A DNA stretch of 32,342 bases from a virus. The notes under the pieces are model-generated. The model made no database searches. It saw only the letters and a program-made list of their open reading frames with translations, and had not been told where the DNA came from. The translations under genes were made by a program, and so were the position numbers. The DNA lies in the IMG/VR virus record IMGVR_UViG_3300042935_000445, positions 1-32,342 of that record; one strand, 5' to 3'. This document shows, in pieces, positions 1-9,564 of this stretch (the stretch's first letter is position 1; each line of letters begins with the position of its first letter).

Positions 1-492
1 CAGAATGGAGTAGTAGTACCTACAGAACATTGTTATACACTCAAGGCTTTGAAAGATGTAATGGATAACTATCCAGAAGATCATTTAAAGATTTACTTGT
101 ATCTTTTTTATATGACATGTCCTAATCCGGATATGAACCCATTCTTTAATACTCCAGATGTAGATAAAGAATATATTATTCTAAAAGAAATAGAAGCAGA
201 ATTTTCTACGGAAGATCAGGATATATTTATAGCATTAGAATTTTGTAGAAAAATGTATGAGACTCCCACATCTAGAGCATACAAAGGTATGGCATCTATG
301 TTAGATAGATTAGCTAGATATATGGAGACTACCCAGATTACTGCAGGAAGAGATGGTAATATTAATTCACTAGTTGCTGCAGCTAAAAACTTTGACCAAA
401 TTAGAGCATCTTTCAAGGGTGTGTACAAAGATCTTCAAGAAGAACAATCAAGCAAAGTGCGCGGTGGAATTGGTATGGCTTATGATCAATAA
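1..492 (+). CDS. Terminase-adjacent phage protein, 5' truncated
   Basis: The frame is open to the left edge of the window, reading QNGVVVPTEHCYTLKALKDV before the first internal TTG at 49 and ATG at 61, so the true start lies upstream and this is the C-terminal 163 residues. The protein is mostly helical and soluble with no membrane segment. Motifs include TCPNPDMNPFFNTP, YETPTSRAYKG, and a GRDGN turn followed by a charged helix ending in RGG. It sits 2 bases before the terminase large subunit, the usual place for a small terminase subunit or packaging accessory protein. I recall similar proteins beside the terminase in Bacteroidota phages but cannot assign a function. Small terminase is an inference from position only; no DNA-binding helix-turn-helix is obvious. 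Confidence 0.8.
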   Translation, partial: QNGVVVPTEHCYTLKALKDVMDNYPEDHLKIYLYLFYMTCPNPDMNPFFNTPDVDKEYIILKEIEAEFSTEDQDIFIALEFCRKMYETPTSRAYKGMASMLDRLARYMETTQITAGRDGNINSLVAAAKNFDQIRASFKGVYKDLQEEQSSKVRGGIGMAYDQ

Positions 493-494
493 CT

Positions 495-2696
495 ATGAGT
501 GAAATATATCAAGATATTCCCTGTTGGGAAAATGGCAAATGGACTACAGTATCATTTGAATCTAGAGAAGAATTTTCTGATGACATAAAATCTATATTCT
601 CTGAACCTGGTAAATATAACTTTGATGAAACTAGTTATCAGTTTAACATAGAAGCAGTAAAGTTTAGAGATCAGAATATATACTGTGCCTTTCCTTTTAG
701 ATCTAGAGACTTTATATCTTATTGGGATGATCAAAAAAATAGATGTAGAAAAGGTGTCTACTATATAAATGGTAATAAGAAATGGTATATTACAAGGGAC
801 TACTACATGTGGTTAAACTTCTTACCAATCTTTGATAAAGAACAACAGAAGTTTGACTTTGCCAAGATTAGAGATGCCCAATATCATATGGCTCTATATG
901 AATTACTTGCAGAACTTAATTATAAACATGTTGCTATTCTGAAGAAACGTCAGATAGCCTCCTCATACTTCCACATCTCTAAGTTACTTAATCAGCTTTG
1001 GTTTGAAGCTGGGGTAACTTTAAAGATGGGAGCTAGCCTCAAAGATTATATCAATGAGAAGGGTTCCTGGAAGTTCATGTCGGAATATGCTGCCTTCTTG
1101 AATGAGCACACTGCATGGTATCGTCCAATGTCTCCAGACAAAGTCTTAATGTGGCAGCAAAAGATTGAAGTAAGAAAAGGGGACAGAAAAACAGAAGTGG
1201 GTCTAAAGGGTACCATGCAGGGCATGTCATTTGAGAAAGATCCTACAAATGGTGTAGGGGGTCCGGTAAAATACTTCTTTCATGAGGAAGCAGGGATTGC
1301 ACCAAAGATGGATCTCACGTATGAATACATGCGCCCAGCTATGGCATCTGGTTTAATTACTACCGGAATGTTTATTGCTGCAGGATCAGTAGGAGATTTA
1401 TCTCAGTGTGAACCATTGAGAAGAATGATACTTACACCAACAGATAGTGACATCTATGCAGTAGAAACAAATCTTATTGATGCAAAAGGTACTGAAGGTT
1501 TGTCAGGTTTGTTTATTCCTGAGCAATGGTCAATGCCTCCTTACATTGATGAATATGGTAATTCACTTGTAGAAGAAGCATTAGTAGCTTTAGACAAACA
1601 ATTTGATGCTTGGAAAAAAGAACTAGATCCAGAAACTTATCAGTTAAGAATCTCACAGAGACCAAGAAATATTGAAGAGGCATTTGCTCACAGAAGTGTA
1701 TCAGTCTTTCCTCCACATCTTATTGCTGCACAAGCTAGAAGAATTGAAGAAAAAGAATATGCATATGAGTTTTTAGATATCAGTACAGATGAGAATGGTA
1801 AACCAACGGTAAAAGAATCTAATAAACAACCTATTAAAGAATTCCCTATTACTAAAAAAACTGAAGATAAAACAGGTTGTTTAGTAGTATGGGAAAGACC
1901 AATCAAGGATCCTACCTTTGGACAGTACTATGCTTCTATTGACCCTGTATCAGAAGGTAAGACAACTACATCAGAATCATTATGTTCTATCTATGTAATG
2001 AAAGCTCCGGTTCAAGTAACTAAGGTTACTGGTATTGAAACAGAAACATACATAGAACCAGATAAAATTGTAGCAGCGTGGTGTGGTAGATTTGACGACC
2101 TTAATAAAACTCACCAGAGATTAGAACTAATTATAGAATGGTATAATGCTTGGACAGTAATTGAGAATAATATCTCATTGTTTATCCAGTATATGATATC
2201 TAGAAAGAAACAAAGGTTCTTAGTACCTAAGAGTCAGATAATGTTCTTAAAAGATCTTGGTTCAAATACTAACGTGTTCCAAGAGTATGGTTGGAAAAAT
2301 ACTGGTACATTGTTTAAACAACATCTTCTTAACTATGCCATAGAGTATACTAAAGAAGAACTAGATGTAGAAACTAAAACAGATGGTACAATTGTACGTA
2401 CAAAATACGGTATAGAAAGAATACCTGATCCTATGTTACTTACAGAGATGCGTGAATATGCACCTGGAGTCAATGTGGATAGACTAGTTTCTTTCTGCGC
2501 ATTAGTTGCATTTATGAGGATACAACAATCTAATAGAGGCTATGCTAAAAGAGTTATCATGGATGATGCAGCTAAAAACTTGCAAAAGTCAGAAAATTTG
2601 TTTAAATTAAATAAGAGTCCTTTCCGTCATATGGGTGGAAATACAACAGTTGGTGGAGCTTCTATGAAGCGAACTCCATTTAGAAATATTAAGTAA
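495..2696 (+). CDS. terL: Terminase large subunit (divergent ATPase-nuclease)
   Basis: This is the motor that pumps DNA into the prohead and cuts the concatemer. The 733-residue protein has an N-terminal ATPase region: a basic Walker A-like loop at about 148-158 (ILKKRQIASSYF) lacking the canonical GKT/S, a Walker B-like strand at 260-265 (YFFHEE), and a coupling-type AAGSVGD at 295-301. The C-terminal half looks like an RNase H-fold nuclease, with candidate acidic residues D483 (SIDPV), E557 (VIENN) and D662 (VDRLVSF). The layout matches a divergent terminase family seen in large Bacteroidota phages, in which Walker A reads roughly KKRR-x-G-x-S. The start at 495 follows the previous stop by 2 bases, suggesting translational coupling. 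The portal follows 5 bases after the stop, which strongly supports the call. Confidence 0.88.
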   Translation: MSEIYQDIPCWENGKWTTVSFESREEFSDDIKSIFSEPGKYNFDETSYQFNIEAVKFRDQNIYCAFPFRSRDFISYWDDQKNRCRKGVYYINGNKKWYITRDYYMWLNFLPIFDKEQQKFDFAKIRDAQYHMALYELLAELNYKHVAILKKRQIASSYFHISKLLNQLWFEAGVTLKMGASLKDYINEKGSWKFMSEYAAFLNEHTAWYRPMSPDKVLMWQQKIEVRKGDRKTEVGLKGTMQGMSFEKDPTNGVGGPVKYFFHEEAGIAPKMDLTYEYMRPAMASGLITTGMFIAAGSVGDLSQCEPLRRMILTPTDSDIYAVETNLIDAKGTEGLSGLFIPEQWSMPPYIDEYGNSLVEEALVALDKQFDAWKKELDPETYQLRISQRPRNIEEAFAHRSVSVFPPHLIAAQARRIEEKEYAYEFLDISTDENGKPTVKESNKQPIKEFPITKKTEDKTGCLVVWERPIKDPTFGQYYASIDPVSEGKTTTSESLCSIYVMKAPVQVTKVTGIETETYIEPDKIVAAWCGRFDDLNKTHQRLELIIEWYNAWTVIENNISLFIQYMISRKKQRFLVPKSQIMFLKDLGSNTNVFQEYGWKNTGTLFKQHLLNYAIEYTKEELDVETKTDGTIVRTKYGIERIPDPMLLTEMREYAPGVNVDRLVSFCALVAFMRIQQSNRGYAKRVIMDDAAKNLQKSENLFKLNKSPFRHMGGNTTVGGASMKRTPFRNIK

Positions 2697-2701
2697 AAGA
2701 T

Positions 2702-5467
2702 ATGCAAGTATATAATGCTTTACAGTTAAAGAATGGTGCAAAAGCTGATTATCAAAAATTAGGTAGCATTACTCAACCATTACAATTTATTCCAAAAAAA
2801 GATAAAACCCAAGAGTGGGCTGCTTGGAATTTGGATTGGATTGAATGGCAAGGATTAAAACAAATCCGCAGAAATGCCAGAAGATTAATGAAAAATTATA
2901 AACTTGCTAAAGGTATTATTGACCGTAGTGATTATATAGTTGAAGAGAATAATGAGTATAGAGATATAGTTGAGATGCTTACTAAGGAGGATGCTTCTGC
3001 ATTAGAACTTAAGTTTTATCCAATTATTCCAAATGTTATTAATGTTCTGGTAGCTGAATTTGCTAAGAGATCTACTAAACTTACTTATAGATCTGCAGAT
3101 GAGTTCTCATATAATGAGATGCTTGAGCAAAAGAGAGCAATGGTAGAAGAAACTTTACTAGGAGATGCGCAAGTAAAAATTACAGCAGCATTACTAGAAC
3201 AAGGACTTGATCCACAATCACCCGAAGCACAACAACAATTAGCTCCAGATAATCTTAAAACTTTACCAGAGATTGAACAATTCTTTAAAAAGGATTATAG
3301 ATCTATGATAGAACAATGGGCAACACACCAACATAAGGTTGACATTGAAAGATTTAAAATGGATGAACTAGAGGAAAGAGGTTTTCGTGATATGCTTATT
3401 ACAGATAGAGAGTTCTGGCATTTTCAAATGAGAGAAGATGATTATGAGGTAGAACTTTGGAATCCAGTAATTTGTTTTTATCATAAATCTCCAGATGCAA
3501 GATATATTTCTCAAGCACAATGGGTTGGTAAAACAGATATGTTTACACCAGCTGATGTTATTGATAAGTTTGGTTATCTAATGAATGAGGAACAGCTACA
3601 AGCATTAGAAGCAGTTTATCCTGTAAGATCTGCAGGTTATAATATTGGTGGTATGCAAAATGATGGATCATTTTATGATGCTACTAAGTCTCATGAATGG
3701 AATACTAATATGCCTTCACTTGCTATGAGACAGTTTACTACAGCATCTGCAAATTCTATATATGATGGTGGAGATATTATATCTCAAATTTTATCAGAAG
3801 GTGAAGATTATACTGATCAAGGTACTGCATATTTATTAAGAGTATCTACAGTGTATTGGAAGTCTCAAAGAAAAGTTGGACATCTTACAAAAGTTACTGA
3901 ACAAGGTGAAGTATTAAATGAGATTATAACTGAAGATTTTAAAGTTTCAAGTAAACCCATTTATGATAATAGATTAAATAAAAATAAAACTAAAGACAAT
4001 TTAGTATTTGGAGAACATATTGATTGGATTTGGATTAATGAAGTATGGGGTGGCATTAAGATTGGACCAAACATTCCTTCATATTGGGGAATGAATAATC
4101 CTGGAGGATTTGCTCCTATGTATATAGGAATTGATAAAGATGAAATTGGACCATTAAAATTCCAATTTAAAGGTGATAGCACTTTATATGGATGTAAACT
4201 TCCTGTAGAAGGTGCAGTATTCTCAGATAGAAATACAAGATCTACAGCTCTTATTGATTTAATGAAGCCTTTTCAAATTGGATACAACATTGTAAATAAT
4301 CAAATTGCAGATATCTTAATAGATGAGCTTGGTACAATCATCATGCTTGACCAGAATACATTACCAAAACATTCCTTAGGAGAAGATTGGGGTAAAAACA
4401 ATTTGGCTAAAGCTTATGTAGCAATGAAGAATTTCCAAATGCTACCACTTGATACGTCTATTACTAATACAGAAAATGCACTTAACTTTCAGCATTTTCA
4501 AAAATTAGATTTATCTCAGACAGAAAGATTAATGTCAAGAGTTAATTTAGCTAATCATTTTAAACAACAAGCATTTGAAGTAATTGGAGTTAATCCACAA
4601 AGGATGGGACAACAGTTATCTCAGATGACCGCTACAGGGGTAGAACAAGCCACTGCATCGTCTTATGCACAGACAGAGGTATTCTTTATCCAACACTGTG
4701 ATTATCTGATGCCTAGAGTCCACCAAATGCGTACAGACTTAGCACAGTATTATCACTCTACTAAACCATCTACTAGGTTAACTTATATAACTTCGGCAGA
4801 TGAAAAAGTAAACTTTGAAATAAATGGTACAGATCTTCTCTTAAGAGATCTTAATATATTCTGTACTACAACTGCAAATAATAGAGCTATTCTTGAACAG
4901 CTTAAACAATTTGCTATGCAGAATAATACTACCGGAGCTTCTATTTATGATCTTGGTAAAGTAATTCAATCAGATTCAATTGCTGAACTTAATACAGCAT
5001 TAAAATCTACTGAAGAAAAACAGACTGAAATGAAGCAACAAGAAATGCAACAAGCTCAACAAATGCAAGAACAACAACTTCAAGCTCAGCAACAAATGGA
5101 GCAAATGAAAATTGATGCTCAAATGGCTGAGAAAGAGAAAGATAGACAACGTGATATTCTTGTTGCAGAAATTAGAGCAGCTGGTTATGGAGCTATGGGT
5201 GATGTTGATCAAAATCAAATGTCTGACTATAGAGATGCTATGAAAGAGATTAGAGAAACAGAAGCTTATAGAGATCAATCAAACATTCAAAGACAAAAAC
5301 AGAGTGATGATATGGTTAAGCATTCTCAAAAAATAGATATTGAACAACAAAAATTACAGGCACAACAGGATATTGCAAACAAACAATTAGAAATTGCAAG
5401 AGTAAATAAGAACAAATATGACTCTGGATCTGATTCAAAATCTAAAACAAATAATAAAAAGAAATAG
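2702..5467 (+). CDS. Portal protein
   Basis: The portal forms the dodecameric ring at one capsid vertex through which DNA enters and leaves. The 921-residue product is long for a portal, as in crAss-like and P22-like phages. Suggestive segments are the wing/stem region around FYPIIPNVINVLVAEFAKR (about 101-119), a long helical stretch with YRSMIEQWATHQHK, the segment PFQIGYNIVNNQIADILIDE (about 523-542), and the GVNPQRMGQQ to GVEQATASSYAQTE region near 630-660, like the portal crown/barrel transition. From about residue 769 to 905 it is a Gln/Glu/Lys-rich coiled coil, consistent with a long C-terminal barrel, ending in a basic SKSKTNNKKK tail. It ends in TAG, one of only two such stops here. 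It lies between the terminase and the scaffold/capsid genes. Confidence 0.85.
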   Translation: MQVYNALQLKNGAKADYQKLGSITQPLQFIPKKDKTQEWAAWNLDWIEWQGLKQIRRNARRLMKNYKLAKGIIDRSDYIVEENNEYRDIVEMLTKEDASALELKFYPIIPNVINVLVAEFAKRSTKLTYRSADEFSYNEMLEQKRAMVEETLLGDAQVKITAALLEQGLDPQSPEAQQQLAPDNLKTLPEIEQFFKKDYRSMIEQWATHQHKVDIERFKMDELEERGFRDMLITDREFWHFQMREDDYEVELWNPVICFYHKSPDARYISQAQWVGKTDMFTPADVIDKFGYLMNEEQLQALEAVYPVRSAGYNIGGMQNDGSFYDATKSHEWNTNMPSLAMRQFTTASANSIYDGGDIISQILSEGEDYTDQGTAYLLRVSTVYWKSQRKVGHLTKVTEQGEVLNEIITEDFKVSSKPIYDNRLNKNKTKDNLVFGEHIDWIWINEVWGGIKIGPNIPSYWGMNNPGGFAPMYIGIDKDEIGPLKFQFKGDSTLYGCKLPVEGAVFSDRNTRSTALIDLMKPFQIGYNIVNNQIADILIDELGTIIMLDQNTLPKHSLGEDWGKNNLAKAYVAMKNFQMLPLDTSITNTENALNFQHFQKLDLSQTERLMSRVNLANHFKQQAFEVIGVNPQRMGQQLSQMTATGVEQATASSYAQTEVFFIQHCDYLMPRVHQMRTDLAQYYHSTKPSTRLTYITSADEKVNFEINGTDLLLRDLNIFCTTTANNRAILEQLKQFAMQNNTTGASIYDLGKVIQSDSIAELNTALKSTEEKQTEMKQQEMQQAQQMQEQQLQAQQQMEQMKIDAQMAEKEKDRQRDILVAEIRAAGYGAMGDVDQNQMSDYRDAMKEIRETEAYRDQSNIQRQKQSDDMVKHSQKIDIEQQKLQAQQDIANKQLEIARVNKNKYDSGSDSKSKTNNKKK

Positions 5468-5515
5468 CTTTAGCCATATAGTTCTCAAAATTAAATATTA
5501 GCTTTTAAATTTTTA

Positions 5516-5545
5516 AAATTTAATTACTATATTATATTATAAATA
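5516..5545 (+). promoter_or_regulatory. Promoter-like AT element before the scaffold/capsid unit
   Basis: The 93-base gap after the portal contains TTACTATATTATATTATAAA, preceded by a T-rich AAATTT block and followed 15-20 bases later by the start codon at 5561. The CTATATTATA core recurs before 13611 and, with G as first base, before 18086. No Bacteroidota primary-sigma TAnnTTTG box is obvious. The promoter role is inferred from recurrence at unit boundaries. Confidence 0.5.
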
Positions 5546-5560
5546 AAAACCAAAACCAAC
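5546..5560 (+). promoter_or_regulatory. A-rich AAAACCAAC leader (non-Shine-Dalgarno)
   Basis: The bases before the start at 5561 read AAAACCAAAACCAAC, with no purine Shine-Dalgarno sequence. The same AAAACCAAC string precedes the genes at 8536 and 15959. A-rich leaders promote initiation in Bacteroidota, so a translation-enhancing role is likely but inferred. Confidence 0.45.
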
Positions 5561-6814
5561 ATGGAAACCAATCTTAATGAAATACAAGAGACAACAACGG
5601 TTGCTCAAGTAGATGTAAACATTGATGAATTATTTGGAATGCCTGGTGCAGAGAGTGTAATGCTACCAGAAGAAGAAGATTCAAAAGAAAATAAAAACTC
5701 TGTCTTTTCTAAACCAAAAGATGTAGACACAGCGTTCCTTGACAATACTACAGTTAAAGATGATAAATCTGATAGACCTGTAGCAACGGTAGAAGAAGTA
5801 GATGAAGCAATTGCTGAACTTGATAATTTAATTACTCAAGAAGAAGATGCTGGTGGTAAAGGAAGACCTAAAGTAGATAAATCAGGTCTTGCAGAATTAG
5901 CAACTAAGATGATTGAAGAAGGTTCTTTAGTTCCTTTTGATGATGATAAACCATTAGAAGAATATACTACTAAAGACTTTAGAGAATTGTTTGAAGCTAA
6001 TTTTGAAGAAAGAGAAAATAAAATTAAAGAAAGTGTTCCAAAAGAATTCTTTAATGCACTTCCAGAAGAACTTCAATATGCAGCAAAATATGTTGCAGAT
6101 GGTGGAACTGACTTAAAAGGATTATTTAGAACTCTTGCTCAAGTAGAAGAAATGAGATCATTAGATCCAGCTGATGAATATGATCAAGCAGAGATTGCAA
6201 GACAATATCTTTATGCAACTCAATTTGGTAGCCCAGAAGAAATTGAAGCTGAGGTTAATGATTGGTCTGACTTAGGTAGACTAGAGCAAAAAGCTCAACA
6301 GTTTAAACCAAAGTTAGATAAAATGCAAGATGAGATTATGGCTAGAAAACTTGCAGAACAAGAATATAAAAAAGAACAACAGCAAGAACAAGCAAAAGCA
6401 TATACTGATAATGTTTATAATACATTGTCAATTGGTGAACTAGGTGGTGTTAAGTTAGATAAAAAGATTCAGAGTATGTTATACTCAGGATTAGTACAAC
6501 CAAGTTATCCATCTATTTCGGGTAAACAAACAAATATGTTAGGGCACTTATTAGAGAAGTATCAATTTGTAGAACCTAGACATGATTTGATTGCTGAAGC
6601 TCTTTGGTTACTTGCAGATCCAGAAGGATACAAAGGTAAAGTAAGAGAACAAGGATCTAAAAAAGCTGTAGAAGAAACAGTAAGACAATTAAAGACAGAA
6701 CAGTCAAGAAAATTAGGATCTTCTATACAAGAAGCAGAAGAACCAAAAAGAACAAGTGGGAAACCACAACAAAAAACACTCTCAAGACAAAATAATTTGT
6801 TCAAGAGATTTTAA
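5561..6814 (+). CDS. Scaffold-like capsid assembly protein
   Basis: A 417-residue, highly charged, helix-rich protein directly before the major capsid gene, the position of phage scaffolding proteins. The N-terminal 110 residues are acidic and probably disordered (LPEEEDSKENKNS, EEVDEAIAELDN). The middle is helical (FRELFEANFEERENKIKE). A coiled coil runs from about 245 to 285 (LEQKAQQFKPKLDKMQDEI, EQEYKKEQQQEQAKAY). The C-terminus is basic and low complexity (PKRTSGKPQQKTLSRQN), as in scaffolds whose basic tail binds the capsid subunit. No protease motif is visible. The start follows an AAAACCAAC leader and a promoter-like element. Scaffold is inferred from position and composition; a minor internal head protein is the alternative. 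Confidence 0.65.
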   Translation: METNLNEIQETTTVAQVDVNIDELFGMPGAESVMLPEEEDSKENKNSVFSKPKDVDTAFLDNTTVKDDKSDRPVATVEEVDEAIAELDNLITQEEDAGGKGRPKVDKSGLAELATKMIEEGSLVPFDDDKPLEEYTTKDFRELFEANFEERENKIKESVPKEFFNALPEELQYAAKYVADGGTDLKGLFRTLAQVEEMRSLDPADEYDQAEIARQYLYATQFGSPEEIEAEVNDWSDLGRLEQKAQQFKPKLDKMQDEIMARKLAEQEYKKEQQQEQAKAYTDNVYNTLSIGELGGVKLDKKIQSMLYSGLVQPSYPSISGKQTNMLGHLLEKYQFVEPRHDLIAEALWLLADPEGYKGKVREQGSKKAVEETVRQLKTEQSRKLGSSIQEAEEPKRTSGKPQQKTLSRQNNLFKRF

Positions 6815-6841
6815 TTAGTAACAAACAAAAACAAATAAATA

Positions 6842-8458
6842 ATGGCAACTCCAGTAATGAACAATGGTATATTCCTCAGAGATACCGCTTACAACGCAAG
6901 TTCCCATGTGGATTCATACCACTTGGTAAACATGCTGAAAGATGCAGAGCCAATGGACTTAGGTCCAGTGGATTTGTGGGCTATGTCCCAAAAAGTTGAA
7001 ATGCCACTTTATCAAATGTCTTCATTTGGTGGCAAGAATGTTATCATGGTAGATAATGCTCGTGGAGAGTACAAATGGCAAACTCCGGTTTCTATTGACC
7101 TTCCGTACATTGTTGAGGATATTGAACCAGACAACAACTTCAAAGGTGTTGATGGAACAACATTCCGTATCAAACTTAACAAAAGAGAATTTGGACATGG
7201 TGATATCATCACATATGACAAATACAACGGTGTTGAGATGTACATCACAGCAGAAGATATCTTACCTTTAGGTGATGGATTTATCTACACTGTACAGTTA
7301 GTTAATAATGATAACTATAAGTACATTGATGATAAGTACCTAGCTAATGGTACTAAAGTATTCCGTAAAGGTTCTGCTCGTGGAGAGTATGGTGAAAGAT
7401 TCTCTGATATTACAACTAATACAGGTTTCCGTGAATTCTATAACTACGTAGGTGGTGCTGAAGCTCATGTTCACTATTCTATTTCTTCTCGTGCTGACTT
7501 GATGATCAAAGGTGGAATGAATGCAGATGGTACAGTTCCTGTAACTGAGATCTGGAGAAACTTTGATAAAACTATGGATCCATCTGTATCTTCTTTAGAG
7601 GATATGATCAAAGTAATGGGTAAAGATAAAGTTAAGAAAGCATTTGATAATGGTGATTTGTCAAGAACATTCTTGACTAACATGGAAGCTGCTCACTTAT
7701 CTAAAATTGCAATTGACATTGAGACTTACTTAATGTGGGGTCATGGTGGTAGAGTTCGTCAAGACGGACCAGATGATGTTAGATTGTCTGTAGGTTTATG
7801 GCAACAGTTGAATAACTCATTCAAAAGAGTATACAACAAAAATAACTTTACTCTTGACTTGTTCCGTTCTGAGATCTACAACTTCTTCAATGGAAAAGTT
7901 GAGTTCCAAGGACCAGATCCAAAAAGATCTTTAGTAGTTCAAACTGGTATGGGTGGAATGAGAATGGTTAATGAGGCTATCAAACAAGAGGCAATCTCTT
8001 CAGGTCTTCTTATCCAAGCTGCTGACATCGGAGCTATCACTGGTAAAGGAATGGACTTGAACTTTGGATTTGCTTATACATCTTATGTTATTCCATTCTT
8101 GGCTAACGTGAAGTTTGTATTGAATCCAGCATTTGACAATGTTCATACAAATGATATTGAGAACCCAATCATTGATGGTTTCCCATTATCTTCTTACTCA
8201 TTCATTATCTTTGATATCACTGACAATACAAATGACAACATCTTCTTGTTGAAATTGTCTTGGGATAATCAATTGAAATGGTGGTACCAAAATGGTACAA
8301 TGGATTACATGGGACGTAGCCAAGGCTTCCAGTCTTCTGGACAATTCAATGGATACCGTGTAATGATGTCTCAAACAATGCCAGCTATTTGGGTTAAAGA
8401 TCCAACTAAAGTCTTGAAAATTGTTATGAGAAATCCAATCACTGGTGGATCATTCTAA
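6842..8458 (+). CDS. Major capsid protein
   Basis: This 538-residue product is best explained as the HK97-fold shell subunit. It follows the portal and scaffold-like genes. It has no low-complexity tracts and a composition typical of abundant shell proteins: balanced, aromatic-rich and low in Cys. An N-terminal arm (about 1-60, MATPVMNNGIFLRDTAYN) precedes a beta-rich region with GEYKWQTPVSIDLPYIVEDI, a long central helical region (AHLSKIAIDIETYLMWGHGG), and a C-terminal domain ending in KVLKIVMRNPITGGSF. Codon use has more C-ending codons (AAC, TTC, ATC) than neighbouring genes, a sign of selection for high expression. A strong intrinsic terminator follows within 20 bases. I recall similar capsid proteins in Bacteroidota phages. 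No obvious cleavage site marks a removed delta domain. Confidence 0.85.
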   Translation: MATPVMNNGIFLRDTAYNASSHVDSYHLVNMLKDAEPMDLGPVDLWAMSQKVEMPLYQMSSFGGKNVIMVDNARGEYKWQTPVSIDLPYIVEDIEPDNNFKGVDGTTFRIKLNKREFGHGDIITYDKYNGVEMYITAEDILPLGDGFIYTVQLVNNDNYKYIDDKYLANGTKVFRKGSARGEYGERFSDITTNTGFREFYNYVGGAEAHVHYSISSRADLMIKGGMNADGTVPVTEIWRNFDKTMDPSVSSLEDMIKVMGKDKVKKAFDNGDLSRTFLTNMEAAHLSKIAIDIETYLMWGHGGRVRQDGPDDVRLSVGLWQQLNNSFKRVYNKNNFTLDLFRSEIYNFFNGKVEFQGPDPKRSLVVQTGMGGMRMVNEAIKQEAISSGLLIQAADIGAITGKGMDLNFGFAYTSYVIPFLANVKFVLNPAFDNVHTNDIENPIIDGFPLSSYSFIIFDITDNTNDNIFLLKLSWDNQLKWWYQNGTMDYMGRSQGFQSSGQFNGYRVMMSQTMPAIWVKDPTKVLKIVMRNPITGGSF

Positions 8459-8471
8459 TCATAAACAAACT

Positions 8472-8500
8472 AAGGGAGGGGGAAACTCCTCCCTTTTTTA
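8472..8500 (+). terminator. Intrinsic terminator after the major capsid gene
   Basis: A 10-pair stem (8472-8481 with 8486-8495, core GGGAGG/CCTCCC, one G-T pair) closes on a GAAA tetraloop and runs into six T's. The GC-rich stem stands out from the AT-rich surroundings. It lies 13 bases after the capsid stop and should separate abundant capsid mRNA from downstream genes or act as a 3' stabiliser. Confidence 0.92.
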
Positions 8501-8520
8501 TTTAATTTAACCAACAACAA

Positions 8521-8535
8521 TAAAACCAACACACA
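8521..8535 (+). promoter_or_regulatory. AAAACCAAC leader before the 338-residue gene
   Basis: TAAAACCAAC followed by ACACA precedes the ATG at 8536. The same ten bases occur at 15944-15953, also exactly five bases before a start codon. There is no Shine-Dalgarno sequence. I infer a translation-initiation element of the Bacteroidota type. Confidence 0.45.
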
Positions 8536-9552
8536 ATGGAAAATTTCACAATGGTAGAAACAGGGAATGGGACTGTAAAAAAAACAGCAATTGCAGTACG
8601 TCCTTTCTTTGATAATGCAGTCTCTAACATGGGATTGGAAAATTACGGCTTATCTCTTTATGATGGAGTTAAGCATTTTGAACAACTTGCTTGTCTTGAG
8701 CAGAATGGAGTAATTAGGTATCTTACTGGTCTAAATGAATTTGCACCAGAGATTAAACTTTTAAATCCGGAGGACAAAGAAGCAAGAGTTAAGGAGATTA
8801 GAACAGCAGTAGCAGAGTTAGAAAGAGAACTAGCAGCTAATGTTATTGAATTAGATGATCCACAATTTTGGAGCAAAGTAACTTTACTTACTCCAAACAA
8901 TAAAGAGTTTTGGAATAGAATACATATTTCATGTGGTAATGATCCTGTATTCTTAGATCCTAATGACCCATATGATAGAATTAAACTATATGCTATTGAA
9001 GCCGGAGGGTTTTCAATTGTAGCTAAAAGTTTTGATGATGCAAGATCAAGAGCTGTACCTCCTAAGTTTTACTTAGATAAACAAGAGCAAACAGTTATTG
9101 CAAGAACTGAATACAAGAAAATGCGTAACAAAGCATTGGCTGAACTTCAGAAATTATTTGACAAAAACAGTACTAAGTTATTCTATGTAGCAAAAGTTGT
9201 AGATGGTAACAGTACACAATATAGAAAGTCAACACCTAATGATGTTATGTATGAGAACATGGACTTATACATTAATGGTGAAGGAGTTGAGAGTAACAAA
9301 GAAAGAGCAGCAAAATCTTTCCTTGAAGCTGTAGGAATGGATATGGAAACATTAAAAATTAAATCAATTGTTAGAGATTCCATATTTTTTAAGTATATTA
9401 TTAATAAGGCTGATGGTTATATCTATCATGTTAAGAGTTCTAATTTATTAGGAAGAAATGTATCTGATGTAATTGAGTATCTAAAGAACCCTTTAAATGA
9501 GGATGTTCTTACAGATCTTAACAAAGCTTGTGAGAAATTTTGGAATTCTTAA
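8536..9552 (+). CDS. Unassigned virion-region protein after the capsid gene
   Basis: A 338-residue protein I cannot assign to a named family. It starts with a beta-rich stretch (MENFTMVETGNGTVKKTAIA), then a mixed helical body with an acidic coiled segment at about 80-100 (NPEDKEARVKEIRTAVAELE), a PNDPYDRIKLYAIEAGGF segment near 148-165, and a C-terminal region with ILDxF-like hydrophobic strands (SIFFKYIINKADGYIYHVK). There is no signal peptide or membrane helix. Sitting just after the capsid terminator and before the basic small-protein cluster, with a clear A-rich leader, it is a plausible head-associated or auxiliary capsid protein. That role rests on position only. Confidence 0.75.
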   Translation: MENFTMVETGNGTVKKTAIAVRPFFDNAVSNMGLENYGLSLYDGVKHFEQLACLEQNGVIRYLTGLNEFAPEIKLLNPEDKEARVKEIRTAVAELERELAANVIELDDPQFWSKVTLLTPNNKEFWNRIHISCGNDPVFLDPNDPYDRIKLYAIEAGGFSIVAKSFDDARSRAVPPKFYLDKQEQTVIARTEYKKMRNKALAELQKLFDKNSTKLFYVAKVVDGNSTQYRKSTPNDVMYENMDLYINGEGVESNKERAAKSFLEAVGMDMETLKIKSIVRDSIFFKYIINKADGYIYHVKSSNLLGRNVSDVIEYLKNPLNEDVLTDLNKACEKFWNS

Positions 9553-9564
9553 AACTAAAATAAA

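Noticed and set aside
5000-5278. Antisense frame rich in Leu/Phe/His opposite the portal C-terminus
   Set aside because: A shadow of the CAA/AAA/GAA-rich coiled coil; no start context and no conserved motif.
5465-5535. TAG recoding (glutamine read-through) as in some crAss-like phages
   Set aside because: Only two genes end in TAG, both after natural basic Lys tails and followed by leaders or starts; long genes contain no internal TAG, so the standard code fits.
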